Part shown: positions 49,194 through 62,600 of the stretch, in pieces
Numbering within the stretch: position 1 is the first letter of the stretch
How the letters are laid out: each line of letters starts with the position of its first letter
NCBI RefSeq assembly: GCF_015706575.1
Contig: NW_024037076.1
Coordinates: 6,172,777 to 6,236,776, forward strand
Direction of reading: 5' to 3'
DNA: 64,000 nt
Source of the DNA: Patiria miniata
Taxonomy: Eukaryota > Echinodermata > Asteroidea > Valvatida > Asterinidae
The notes under the pieces: model-generated
Told to the model about the DNA's origin: nothing
Databases searched by the model: none
Seen by the model: the letters and a program-made list of their open reading frames with translations, nothing else
Position numbers and translations under genes: made by a program

Positions 49194-49463
49194 ATGCAAT
49201 ACGAACAGAGCGCTCAATTTACGTGGGATAGAATTGTTGGTCTGTTTAGTCTTTACATGAAATATTATCCTGACAGGAAGGTACGATTTTTTTATGGTCT
49301 AACGTCCGGCTTCAAAAAATGTTTCCTCGAATTGGAGAGGCTGAATGGACGCTCTGTTGTCCTTCATCCTGATGGGTCATGTGTAAATTCTATACCTCAG
49401 AGGATAAATCATGTTGAATGGGCGCAGATGCTGAATGAGTTGATCTATACCAAGCTGCAATAA
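49194..49463 (+). CDS. Unassigned ORF, possible lone exon or orphan
   Basis: The first ATG is at 49194 and the stop at 49461-49463. The 89 residues have mixed, protein-like composition (MQYEQSAQFTWDRIVGLFSL, then MKYYPDRKVRFFYGLTSG and later VEWAQMLNELIYTKLQ). I recognise no domain. No polyA signal follows closely, and no clear partner exon was found. The frame stays open to 49143. It is the most protein-like frame between the two genes, but it could still be chance. Confidence 0.2.
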   Translation: MQYEQSAQFTWDRIVGLFSLYMKYYPDRKVRFFYGLTSGFKKCFLELERLNGRSVVLHPDGSCVNSIPQRINHVEWAQMLNELIYTKLQ

Positions 49464-49469
49464 GCCACC

Positions 49470-52400
49470 GTGTTGAGGCTAACCATCGCTCATGATACAA
49501 CCCTCGCCATCTTCCTTCTCACGCACGGCCATCAGCGGAACCCCAGCATTTTCCACATGAACTATTGTATAATGTGTCCTAATTACCACGCGAGTCGTGA
49601 AGAAAACCACACCTCCAGCGTTTGGGCGGTGCACAAGGTGCCGCGATAAATTGCCCCTCGGTGTGTCCAGTGCCTGCAGGGATTTTGTGTCCTCGAAAGT
49701 CCCCTTGATTAGATGAGTTTTAGACGTGTAGCAAGCTGGTAGCATGCCTGGCGCGCAGCCCAGCTATGAACTGGCCGCGTCTGGTATCTCCTGCCGTAAT
49801 TGCCTAATTTTGTTGGCAGTTGTTGATTGAAACATGTTCGCTTTTTGAGAAACACAATGGAAACCTGATGTGTTGGCTGAAAGTAGGTGTTGGCCCATAT
49901 TAAGCAAATGATTTGTCTGTAATAAGATGCAGACGTTTCTTGTTACGTTTATGAACTGTCATTTTAGCAGATATTCTGCCGGTTGAATATTAGTTCTCGT
50001 TGACTGTCGTTTCAATACTCATGCCTGTATAAATGACCTTTATTAAGCATGCAGAATGTATCAAGTAAAGCCATTATTGTGTAATGCAAAAAGAAAATGC
50101 ATATGTTGGACATACATCAAAATAATATACACCATCAGACGGGACAAATATTGACCTGCGGCAGAAAATCTAAGAGTGAATTGATGCTCATTGTGACAGT
50201 AGCTTGATTTACCGGTTTTCATGAGCACAGAACAAAGGAGCAACTGTGCCACATATAACAAAGTCCAATATAACAAACGAGTTTTTTTCTAACCGCAAGA
50301 TGACAAGACAAATTGTAAACTTTGAACAACCCGAGTTTGTAAACGTAGTCGCAATAACGACCAATCGATATGAATGTATGACATTGTTATTATTCCTACA
50401 AACACGTGTCGTCGTTCTTTTTTTCTTTTTTTTATCTCTTGGTTCACAATTGATTGAAAATATTATAATAAAATATTCAAATTATTGGCCAATTATTCTC
50501 CTACAAGATTTATTAAAGAAAGAGTATCCAAAAATAGTGTATTTGGAGGATGTACTGAACCAGGCTCTACAAAGTTCCCAAGAGAAGAGAATTTGCGGTT
50601 TTTCCTGTGATTATCATGCGAAGGAATACCGGCATACAAAATCATAGTACTCAAATTGAAAACTTGTAGCGCTAGTCTCAATTCCAGTCACACATGTTTT
50701 CTCTACAAAAACCTTGGTTCAATCGCATAATTATGTTTTCACTGTTGTGGAACTAAGTCTTGTTTTCACACGGTGAAGGTGCAGTGCTACTATAGGCGGC
50801 ACTCCCTTATATCGACAGTTTTTGCTCAAAAGTCGATGGTGGTTTTTTTTAATGTGTACATAGGCTGCTGCCGCGTCATCAGACGGGATTTTCTCAATGA
50901 TTTCTCCGTAACTTTTGGACATGATTTGATTTCTATTATACTCTGACAATCCAACGTAAAGGGAACAGTTTTCTTTAAACGTTGAACTTGAGTTTCGTCG
51001 GTCTGATCATAAAGAGTGGTTTATTTTCTTTGATTTAACACCTTCCTTGCTTTTTTTTACAGTGACGAATGACTGAGAACCATTGATTTCAAAATGAATG
51101 TTGAACCAATTTTCTATTTATTTATTTACATTAATGGGGTTTTTTTTTGGGGGGGGGGGGTTTGGGGGGCATGTTAGCCGGCGATTCAACGATAAAAATG
51201 CCCAGACAATGCATTAGGGGCGTGGTTAAGGTAGAAAAGGGGGAGGTTTACATGAAGTTGATATCCAAATGGCACACATGTACAAGCCAACACTGAAAGG
51301 GAATTATATATATGCACCATCGTGTTTTTTGTTTGTTTGTTTGTTTTTTTACTATTGCGCAATGTAATATTTGTAAAATAACGAGAAAGGAAAACTATCC
51401 AACAAAACGTAAAAGTAATACTCCGATAAGGCACAATTGCTGGGAAATATACAATAAAGTAAGCTTACTTGCTGAAATATGCAATACTCAATTTTTGGGA
51501 GGTGGCGATAATAAATCGGAAATAATTAACTTTCCGGACCAATAGTAATGTTGAACGGAAACTATATTTGTTTTCTATCATATTTTTGTAGCACCATATT
51601 GACGTCCAACTTAACTGGAGAGGTTTTATATCTTAAAAGCCCATCACCTCTGTATGATCAACACTAAAAAGGGATTAAATCGGACAGGGCGAAATAAACA
51701 GGGGAAACCACGAGCCCTCCTTTTAAATCCGAAATGTTTTGCTCATAGGAGTGACTTGCAGCAATTAATGAACATAATCATCAAAATGACCACCGTTCCC
51801 CCTTTTATGTTCCTAATAGTAATAGCACTTTGTATCGTTGTCTTAATATGACTTCGCACTTTAATGTTGTATCGCAGGAGCGTGGGTTATACTGCGTGTT
51901 TAATTCAACTGTTCACAGTGTGTTACATGACAGGTGGGAGGAGAGATGGATGCCATACACAGATGTAATCATCTATTGTCTCTGAACGTTTTCCCACATG
52001 TGGGAATTATGATTTGTCTCCACATTTTCATACCCAATTTCAGGCAATACAAATCTGAATTTTTGATAGCTCTCTGTCATTTGTTATGTCGAGGGGGAGA
52101 GCAGTTCTGCAAATCCTGTTGCTGTTGTCATTAGCTAATTGCAGAGGTACATGCCACGTACAGTGTCCCAATCGCCCTGCCCGGTGTTTCCGCATGCATA
52201 CTATGCTTGGCTAGGCAGCTGGCTAATTTAGCTAAAATGATTCCTCACATGCACATAATCACCACTATCGTCTTTCTGCCCCATGAAATATTCAAGAATA
52301 CGAAAGCATTTGCCAATGAGCACCGTGTTTGATATTTTTTTAAAAAGCAGAAAAAATATATCAGAAATACCCGAGGTTGCGGACTATTAACTGCAGCGAT

Positions 52401-52840
52401 TAGAAAGCTTGCATGCAAGTTGATATAAATAGTAATGTTATGTTTTATTTAAAGAATACTAAAATATGCAACGGAGAAAAGGCGAATAGTGCTTTACGGT
52501 CATGTTTTCCAGGAATCAGTGAACCTTTTTTTTAATGGAATAAAAGTCAAGTCTTAGTCCGAGGTTTAATCAGCCATTGTTTTTCTTATAATTTTGTAAA
52601 AGAAACCAGGGATGTCTTTAAACAAAGACACATGTACCCGATAATCGATAGGAGTGACTATTTGTGTCTTAATTTAGGAGAGAAAAACTCTAGGAATAGA
52701 CGATTTAGAGTCAAAACCACTCCAACATACATGTATATTGAACATGTTGCTATTAACTGCTTCAGTTGAAACTCGAGTGAAAACTCGATCTATTAGATTG
52801 AAAGAATTTAAGTGTGAATCGCCTTGTCGTTAGTTTCAGT
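49470..52840. other. No gene recognised
   Basis: Contains a T/G run at 51140-51175. Nothing else that recurs within the window. Confidence 0.35.
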
Positions 52841-52845
52841 GGGAC

Positions 52846-52924
52846 GGAGGGAATTGTCACTCGAAAGGAGACAATTGTCACTCGAAAGGAGGGAATTGTC
52901 ACTCGAAAGGAGGGAATTGTCACT
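52846..52924. repeat. 21-bp minisatellite, about 3.75 units
   Basis: The unit GGAGGGAATTGTCACTCGAA(A) starts at 52846, 52867, 52888 and 52909; the second unit has ACA for GGA. The period is a multiple of three, which keeps short frames open on both strands (RRELSLE and its mirror). It lies about 570 bp upstream of the Lhx first exon. Confidence 0.9.
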
Positions 52925-53149
52925 ATTCTTTGGGAATATTAAGAGAGTGGAATTATATGCCTTAAATCTTAAAAAAAAAAAAAAAAAAATTAAATATAGA
53001 AACTTGCGGGACTGATGCATTACTGCTGCAATCATTCACAAACCCAAATGCTTCATTGTGAAGGTCTTCAACCTACAGATCACCACGCCCCATTTTTCCC
53101 AAGCTAACATTGACATGGAGGGGAGGTGCTTATTGTGTGACTTGTCAAA

Positions 53150-53496
53150 ACTCCGTGGTCCAATGAGATGAACGCTGGCGCGGGCAGCGGTTGCCGTCTC
53201 CAGCCCGCCCGTCTGTCACGGGCTGACTAAGCCTAGCAAGCGAGACACGTGGCCTACAGGACGCGCCAAATATCAACAACAGCGCGGTTTGTGTAGGCAA
53301 GGAGAAGGGTTGGATGGGTTCAGTGGCAATCTAGCGGCGGGGACCGGGACACGCAAACACGCTCAAGTATCAGCTCTCACAACTTCACAATTAACAAGGC
53401 CAACTTGCACTTCGGATCTTACCCTCATTCGCCTCCTCGGAACTGGAAGTTGACTGTTTCCTTATAGTCTGTTGTGTCTTCTTGAGGCTCCTGTCT
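53150..53496 (+). promoter_or_regulatory. Probable promoter and 5' UTR region of Lhx3/4
   Basis: The DNA turns GC- and CpG-richer than its surroundings (GCGCGGGCAGCGG, CAGCCCGCCCG, TCTAGCGGCGGGGACC). A CCAAT sequence lies at about 53159-53163 and a CACGTG at about 53247. No TATA box is evident. The frame of exon 1 is open upstream without an ATG, so the 5' UTR limit is unknown. Confidence 0.35.
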
Positions 53497-53608
53497 ATGA
53501 TGAAAAGGAACACTGTAGCCGATTTCGATGTGGTGACCGGCGTCTTCAAGACGATGTCAGTGTCACATGGTGCCGACTTCAGTTACACTAAAGACTTTCC
53601 GTTTTGCC
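53497..53608 (+). CDS. Lhx3/4: Lhx3/4 exon 1, N-terminal leader
   Basis: Two adjacent ATGs (53497, 53500) start [20 protein letters not shown], then [17 protein letters not shown] plus one base. The donor is TGCC|GTAAGT. Phase 1 fits exon 2 (C+AG gives Gln). The short non-conserved leader before LIM1 is normal for this class, and the first intron falls at the same place as in vertebrate Lhx3. No homology supports the leader itself, so the exon is less certain than the rest. Confidence 0.6.
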
Positions 53609-56600
53609 GTAAGTTTTCTTATATCGTTGCAATGTCATTCAAATATTCATTAATCTTTACAACATTAATTCTAATTGCGCAATAATCGGGTAAAGTGTCT
53701 TGGCTCAGGAACATGTTTGGTATCACTTCTCTGTTGTTTTTGTCGGTGATTGTTTTCCTGATCTCAAATTACATCCCGTTGATTCGAATCAGAAGTTGGT
53801 TTTGAATGAGTGATTTGAGGTGATAAAATTAAACGGCGCGTTATCGGCAGCGATGTAACTTGTCAAACAGTGTTTTATTGACAGACTGAAAAAGTTTGAT
53901 GGCATGATACATTGATGTGACTATAATTTATTCAAAATTAAGAACCATGATGCTGTTGTGTCAACCACTCCAATTGATTATAAATATTTGATTCGTGTAT
54001 GTTTTTGTATTGGTTTCAGCGTATAATTTAACATACGATTCATAATTAAATTAAAGCGCGCATTTAAGTCATTAGCATAATTATATGCAAATGACGACAC
54101 TGATCCTAATTAAAACAGTGCATTTTTTTTCAATTTATTTTTCCATCTCTTGTCACGGTGGTGTAGATAATTTGTAAATGCATATAAAATGTGTAAAAGT
54201 CCCTATACAGACCACCAGTTCCCGCTGGCTTTGATTTCGGATACCTCGATAAATTAACAGCCTGTTCATTGTAAATTAAATTATGTTACTCGGAATATTA
54301 CCAAGAAACACAGCGTGTTTATCCAGGTAATGTTGAAGTCTCGAGCCAATTGTGTTGCACACAGGGTATTGATAATTTGGAAATTAAGTTATTTATATAA
54401 TGCAGCAAGGTAATTGTATTAGCATGCCTCGGAGCCAAATCATATACTAACAAAATATTAACACGGAAACTATTCGTTGTAATCGTCGTTCCTGTCACAA
54501 ATATAGCGTGAATTGGACTAGCACAAGTCTCTTACTCAAACTACTAAAATTCTTGTCCCCTTGTCACGAGCTTTGTTTTAAAATCAAATCATGACGTATG
54601 TTTTCATCTGTTTTAGAATTACAGTTGCGAATTTCGCATTGTAATGGTTAATAATCCTCGTTGTTGGTGGAGTATAAAGACTTCTGGACTTTTCAAATCT
54701 GGAGACAAATTGAATTTCTTAGATTCAACTACGGATGTTTTGGTGAGAAATTAATTAGGGCTTTAAACTAACAGTGGCTGTAGATTTTTTTGATTCATTT
54801 TGAGTTCTTAAAGGCACGTAATTACCCGGAAACGGACCTAATTAATGTTAGAAACCTTCTTCAAAATGAAGATAAGGAAAGTATCAAATACCCTGTGAAA
54901 TTAGTCCGCCTGGAAATGGTATCGCTCAGAAAAAAATTATTAACGGTGATTGTAAAAAGGTGTGCCAGTGGACACACTTTTAACGTTCATTAGCAACAGA
55001 ATCTAGAGACCCGAAAATTGCGCATGTTTTTAGCTAAAATATCCACCAGTTAGTTGTAATGCACCCTGTACTTAGGATTGTAAGTAATTTTGTTGCCTTA
55101 AAATAAAAAGGCAAAAAAAGCAAGTGATCCTATGTATCTTTAATGTTGTGCAGCCATAGTATTTTTCTTATTTCATGTAAATCTGCTTAACGAGCTTGTT
55201 AGCAGTGAAATCACTGGAATCGATTGAGGGGCTTTAATGGTCACCAACGACCCAGTCGACTCCTTAAGAACGTCCGTGCGTCGAACGCACACAGCTTCGG
55301 TGTCCTCGCCTCGTTCCGCGGTATTGATCTTGTAATTAACCCTTGCAGAACGGGTAAAAGAAAGGCACCAATGAATATTTGAACATACATTTGTTATTAG
55401 TAGGAATGTCATTAGTAATTTAAAAGGATAAAAAGTCGTAGAAAATGCAAGTAATTAATAAATTTCGTTTGCGGCATGCAAGGCAATATTCATACATCAT
55501 AATACTCATTCATAAATGTTGGTTATAATTTAACGAATCTAGCGTCTTGTTGCATTAACCTTACTTTTCTAATAATGGGATGTTTTGTTCTTTGTTTTTT
55601 GCAGAGAGTGTTCCCAAATGTGCCGGATGTGAGCAGTCAATCCTAGACAGATTTATCCACAAAGTTCAAGATCGTTCTTGGCACGCCAAGTGCCTCAAAT
55701 GCGTGGACTGCCAGATGCAGCTGAACGAGCGTTGCTTCACGAGAGGAGGCCAATTGTTCTGCAAAGAGGATTTCTTCAAGTAAGTTATCTAAAGCCTTCA
55801 AATAAACCCAATAAAGACTTGATCTTTAAGTGGACACTCAGCTACGATTTCCGTTACCGAACAACATTTTGAAACACTCCAAAAATCGTGTTAATAATAT
55901 TTGTGTATAATGATCCTTTCAGAAAGACTTGTTGAGAATCTAATCACTGGCGCTTTGCATTTCAACAAAAGACATGGTTATGGCTTTTGCTTCACTTAGC
56001 TTCACATTTCGATCCTATACAATGACATCATTATAATGTCATTAATGTTTATGACAGAGATTTCAACAACATGTAGGTAAATGGTGTTTAGAATTATTCG
56101 GTGTAATTTTTCGAACTTGGATGCGTGATGGTACGTAAACAAACAGTTTTCCTCAACAGCGAATAATGTTCGAACCCGTTCGATGCATATAAATAATTTA
56201 TGTGATGTAGCTGATACCGTTTTGTTGCAATAAGAACTCGATTTTTAAAGCCTTTGGGAGGGCAATTTGATCAAATAATGAGAGAAACAGTCATTAATTC
56301 GTCTCGTTTTTTCTTCTTTTTTTATCACTGCCTCAGTCTTTCCAAAAAGAGAAAAAGTGGTGCAAACTAAGAAAAACCAAAAAAAGTCACAATTCTAAGA
56401 CGGAAGCAATGCAGATTATTTTTTTCAAGGAAAAAAATGACGGAACGAAGACACATGGAATTAAATACGACAGCAACATATGTGTTGCTGTTGGCATTAA
56501 TAGAGTTGATTAAATAGATTGCTCTAGGGTTTACCCTAATAAATTACCAACATCCAGGACAGACTCGTTCCGCGTCTTCGTTCAGTGCCATAATAGCTCC

Positions 56601-59600
56601 AGGCAAATCATATTTTTCTGAGTGCAAATACAGAGAAAATGTGAGCCAGTAACAAAATAATAACAGTTGAAATCATTATTATAATCAGTTTAAAAATAAT
56701 ACGTGGACTCAGAGGCACATCACATGGTCTCCTAAATGATCGGGTTTTTTTCTTCTCAAAACAGTATTATACGTCATGTTCTGAAGAAATTCTTCGCTTA
56801 TTATATAATTTGGAGAAAAAAATAATTCATTTAATGCATTTTTGATTTTCTTTACTCCAAACTTGCTCGGAGATGATCTGCAAATTCGATTTTTCGTTTT
56901 GGAAACATAATTTTTGGCACTGTATCTTAGCTTCTACTTTTCACATTTTTTCAAACTGTTTAAATGTTGATTTATCGATTTGACTATTATTTTTTATCGT
57001 TCCTCGTAACAGCTTAAGCCAATACACAAAGACATGTTTCCAAAAATTATCTTGAGTGTGTAAACCGAGGTCGAGTATGGCAGAAAAGGACAGTTTGCAA
57101 GGTTGGTACAAAATGGAAAGACGGAGCTTGATTACGAAGCTCCCGAGCACGCTAAATTAAACTTTGTAGAAATCCCTTCCTTCGTTGATGGACTCCCGGA
57201 CCAATCTTGCGATGTAAACAAATACCCGCTCGCAGAAAAATTAATCAGGGAGCGGAGCTCGCGGCCTGGCTTTGGTAGGCTCCAGTCATCTACGAGTCGT
57301 GACGAGAGAGAACTGTCACGGTACTAATCAATCTAGCAACCTGCTGGCCACTGCGCTGCTACCCCCCCCCCCCCTCCTTCCCTCTATGACATGGTTCGTC
57401 AGACACTGGGCTCGTGCAATCAAACCCAGCCAGTAGTAATCAGCGAGCAAAAGGCACCCGGTCAGTATTGCGTCTTACCTGAAGGGCGCGGTCAGCAGAA
57501 GCCCTTAACGATTGTAGCTGCACCACATCGTGTAACATTGTCAATGCAGATTTCCCTTATAAAATCATTCGTAAGTTCGTTTCAAATGAACAGAGATTGT
57601 TGTATTTTGGAGCAAAGTAAACAAATCAGAATTTTAAACGAAACATGAATACAAGTCTAAAGTGGGGAAAGTTCGTTGTTTTGCATGCATGGTTCTTATA
57701 GTTAAAAAAAAAAAATAACGAATACAATTTCCTTAGCGACTCAGTCTGTGTCTAAACGGCTAAGTCTGTGTCTAAAACGCAGGATAAGAGTGAATGTTTG
57801 CACGTTGTTTACAGTTGTTATCGACATTGTTGCCCGCCATCTTTAACTATTGTCTTATGGAAGCATAAGCACTGTATTTGTGCAAAATGAACAGTTGTAA
57901 AATTTAAAATCGGATTAGTATTATGCGCGTGCAGGATGTTAGTTGGGGAATTTCCTACATCAAATGCGGTGAGCATATGACAATCTCCCTTAAAATCTGA
58001 ATGAAAATGTTTTTTGTATGCCAGAACTTTCTGTTTATGACTAATTACACAAACACTGCTGTGATGGGTTTGGCGGGCTGCATTTTTATACAATACATAA
58101 ATCACACAGTCGCTTTTTGGGAAGCGAATCCGACCGTCGTTTGGTGTGTTTGCTGGTGGAGCATGTGTGGCCATAGTTATAGGAAGATGAGCAAAGAGAT
58201 AGAACATATGCAGGCATTTAATTTATGTGATTGTGTCTGTGCAAGCGCGAATTGGGTCACTTCGGGAGCGGTGAATCAGCACAAGTTGACAGAGATGATC
58301 ATCTAGGGAAATCAAGTGCTCCATGCGGCCAGCCAACACGGCAGCCTCACCACGCTTACAATCACCGGACAAATTTCTCCGCTACCTTGCTCCCTCTGAC
58401 AGCCTCGACCAAAAAAAACTCCTCAACGACATCGAAAGAAAATTAAACCTTTAGTCCAAAATACCTTTTTTTTTCTCCTGCGGTGAGGACTTTTTTCTTT
58501 CTTCCTTTGTGTTTATGAAGAATATAAGCATTGGCCTTACAGACACTGTAAGGGAACGAGAGATTGAACACTGGGTGGCGGTCCTGCCCGCCCTTGATTT
58601 CCATTATGGAGGCGGCAACCCAATGTTCTCTTGGCAGAATCACCCAGGAGATTGGCAAATGACAAAAGCTGAACGGGGAGAAAGGTCTTGTGATTTGAAA
58701 GAGAAAATTAAATTGCGGGGGAGCTGGAAAGACAACACGGCGGTCCAGTGTTACGCTCAACTTCACATCTGTTCGGACGTTTCAAAGAAGAATTGAATCA
58801 AAGCACGCGTGTAATCATTGCCGGCCTCCCTCGGGATCTTATGCTGTTGATAGCTTCTTCACAAGTATCCGTCAAGGTTTCTCTTCTCGCAAATCAAAGT
58901 TTTCATGAACCAAAACTTACCGTTCATTTCTTCTTCCTTTCTTTTCTCTCTGTTTTTGCATGGGAGTTGAAATAAATGTGTGTTTATCTATACGAGCCAT
59001 GCAGTAACCGAATTCTACAGAGGAGTATAAAGTGTTCAGGTCGGAATATTTCTGTGTCTACTCACTTTTTAAATGGTGTCATATCTGAAAACACCGTTCT
59101 TAGTAACTCTAATTTCTAATTCTAGGCCAGTCGTGCACCAAAATATCTTAAGAATAGTTATATTGAAAATGTTCTCGCCATCACTGTTGCGGCGTTCAAC
59201 TTTAAACAATGTAAATCAATGAACTCATAATAAAGAAATTCATTACTATGGAAATTTGACAAACTATAACATAGAACATCAATTAATATGGCAAAGATTA
59301 AATCTCATTTTAGGAAAGAACGTGATGTATGTAGCCTAAATATTTATGGATACATGTATGAAGACTTTTCAGGAAATAACTATCTCTCTCTCTTGTCAAC
59401 GGAAAAGGTACAACCCATCCCAAACATTTATGAAGGTATAAAGGCCTAAAGCAATTACAACGGAAACAAAATTAAGGCACATCTTTTTGGTTCAGGAATT
59501 GAAGACATCAGCAAGTCAAAGTAGTTTGGGGGCGTTACTGAAGGCTTGCTTTTATTTGATATTGTATTTTCGTAGCCAAATCCAACAGAACCTTTTTTTT

Positions 59601-62600
59601 TCACTACAAAAATATGAATATTTTACATGTGTAGTATTAAAATGATAAATGAACCATTATCGGGTACCGTTCCATTAATAATGCAACTTTGTCAATAATG
59701 AATTGCCGTTATAGAGCGTGCTTTAAAGGGCGATCACTCGGCGACCACAGAAACGAAATTAAGGACCAAAAGTTGAGGGTTCGGCTTCCGTTGTTCCCAA
59801 GTCCGTCCCCCCTCCCCCCCCCCCCCCCCCTCCCGCCACGGATCCGCTAGTATTATTCGGATGATATTAGAGAAGGTTTTTGTTTTTGTTCCTTCTTTAA
59901 GGCTTTTTAAAAGTACAATTTCGCCTTGAAAGTTTAAAAACATTACCTCTTTTTCCACTGGAATTTAAACCATGAGACCAAGCAATTAAAGCAAGCTTCG
60001 TGCAAATAACTCTAGAATACATGCCAAAATTGTGCACATTTTTATTGAATCAAACATTGAAATTATAGTCTGGAAGTGGATTATTTCCTGTGTGTTTGTT
60101 GATTTTAAATATTCGCAGTTTCAGAAGGATCTGTGCCCAATGCATTGTCTAGTTTGATGGATGGAATAACAGGGGATGTGAAAGAAGAGAAATGATGACG
60201 CGTTGATTCCATGCAACGCGATACTTGGTCGGACTTGCTTTGTAGATCCAAACTGTCATCTCATCACGGCTTCCAAACCATTGCGGCGGAAATGATACCG
60301 GGCTTCTGGCTAAATTAGAAAGGCAGCATTCGCTCATCTGGCTTCCCTCGGGAAATAACCGATACGATAGCCATAGTTTATGCTGCATGGCGAGGATGTA
60401 CATGTATATCACATGCATACAGCATTGTCATGGCGATGCCGACAATGATCTTTACACGTAACATTCACGATGTGCAAAAAAATAGTGGTATTTGCCTGTG
60501 AATATTTCCCATGATTGGCCCCTTTCGTTCAGCGGTCATAACTTTCATGTGAAGGAACTGTACAGTGCCCCACCCTCACAACGGTTAAAATAGCCCCTAC
60601 TGGGTCAAAGTTCAAGTACATTTATCAGTTGTACCCAACATGTCTTTGTTCTATCGAGACACGAGTCGGCACGTGATCTATGCTCATAATCGCATGTTAA
60701 TTAGCCTGTCTTAACTGACGTGACTCGCATACAGATGTAGCTTGTAACTATTTTTTTGTATTCATGATTTTAAAAAATATGAACCGCCAGAAACCGGATA
60801 TTTAAAACTTAATTTTCACCACTAAGCGAAAGCTTGTAATTGTAACAGTATTATCCCAGACCTTTGAATTTTCAAATATAACAATAAATCATGTACAATC
60901 ACCATTCTGGAACATTTTGGGCGGCTAAAAATCGAGCTGTTATTGGCTTTTCACGTGTATATTTGTGTCCAAGCCTCAACTACTGCATGCATTAGGCTGT
61001 TGGACTCCCCCACAAACCCCCAGTGGTGTAACTGGGATCCAGTTTGCATGAGAGTGGGGTCATGGGGCCTCATTTTCCAGAGGGGACACACAATGGGGGT
61101 ACATTTTGCCGTCCCTAAATTGTGAGCGGGCGGCATGGGAGGCAAGTGCCTCCAGTTGGGGGGGGGGGGGTGCCCACATTCCCTACCCCCTAAGTAACGC
61201 CACTACCACCTCCCATCATGGACAGCTTTTGCTGCAGGTTATCCCATTGTGTCCCTTTCGTGTCCTTCCTTTCTGTCTGACTGACTGACTTACCGACTGA
61301 TTGTCAATTATATTCCGGGCAGTACTATCGTATAGGATGACCCTGCAGCGCACACGAATGGGCTAAATCCAGCCCATTGTGTGGATGGGATGCATGAAAA
61401 GACTTCCTGTGAATTGCCATTCCGAATCAATTGAATGGAATTTTGTGTGATCAGCGACCAGCTTTACTTGCGTGGTCTTTTTTATTCTAACCCTCTCAGT
61501 GATTAGGGTTTCGTCCTGAAATAATTTAAGAAATACTAAATAGCACAGCGCCAGCAAACGACCAGCTCAGCTTGTTCGTATACCTTTTCAGAGGTAACAA
61601 TCTGAACATTTTCTAATATTAATTCAAGTGTCTTGTTGAACGATAGCGACATTCCCGTAACACCTATAGCTGTAGGTTCCTGTATAAAGAACACGGTTCG
61701 ATTCACAATGGTTGTCTCAGTACCTCTCTACCTAATAGCATTGTTTCTGTCTCGTTGTTTGCAGAAGGTATGCAACAAGGTGCGCAGCTTGTGATAAAAG
61801 CATCGCGCCCAAGGAGAAAGTACGGCGAGCTCAAGACAATGCCTACCATCTTCAGTGTTTCGCCTGCGTCATATGCAACCGGATGCTGGCCACGGGGGAT
61901 GAGTTCTATCTCATGAGCGACAACAAACTAGTGTGTAAAAACGACTTCGAAGTGGCAAGGAGTAAAGGTGAGCAAGACCAAATATATTGGTTGTAAATTT
62001 ATATTCTTCAGATACCTACTTTCAAATCGAACTAAGATAGCAAACTTGTCAAATTTGGATAAAGAAGTTACTTGAAGAAGGTTGATTATATGCATTTTAT
62101 ATACTCCAAAAATAATGTGTTTAGCAATTATACACAATCTTGCTATCATTTGTAAACATGTTTAGAAGACAATCATTACCTATCCAATTGCTTAACATCA
62201 GTGTTCAATCGCTGAACACTATTCATCAATACTCTGAACATATTTAGTAATTAAACATGTTTACAAAGTGATATAGCAAGAAAGTGTTTAGAAAATTCAA
62301 TAGTGTTTAACTGCTAAACACAGTTTTTGCAGTGTGTAAGTTTATGGTGTTAAGTGTTAGTGCTGGGTTTGTTTTTGCATTGAACAATACAGGACAATAG
62401 GGTCCACAATTCCCGAAGGTCCACAATTGACAATCGTGTACAAAACATATGGGAGGTCTTCCTAAAAAGTTAAGAGTACAAACAAAAGACGGACAATAGG
62501 GGGTCCACAATTGAAGGTGTTTACACACTTGTGTGTGTGTTTACCCCTCCCCCTCAAAATAACCCCGCCCCCTCCATATTACCCGCCTATATAGAAAAAG

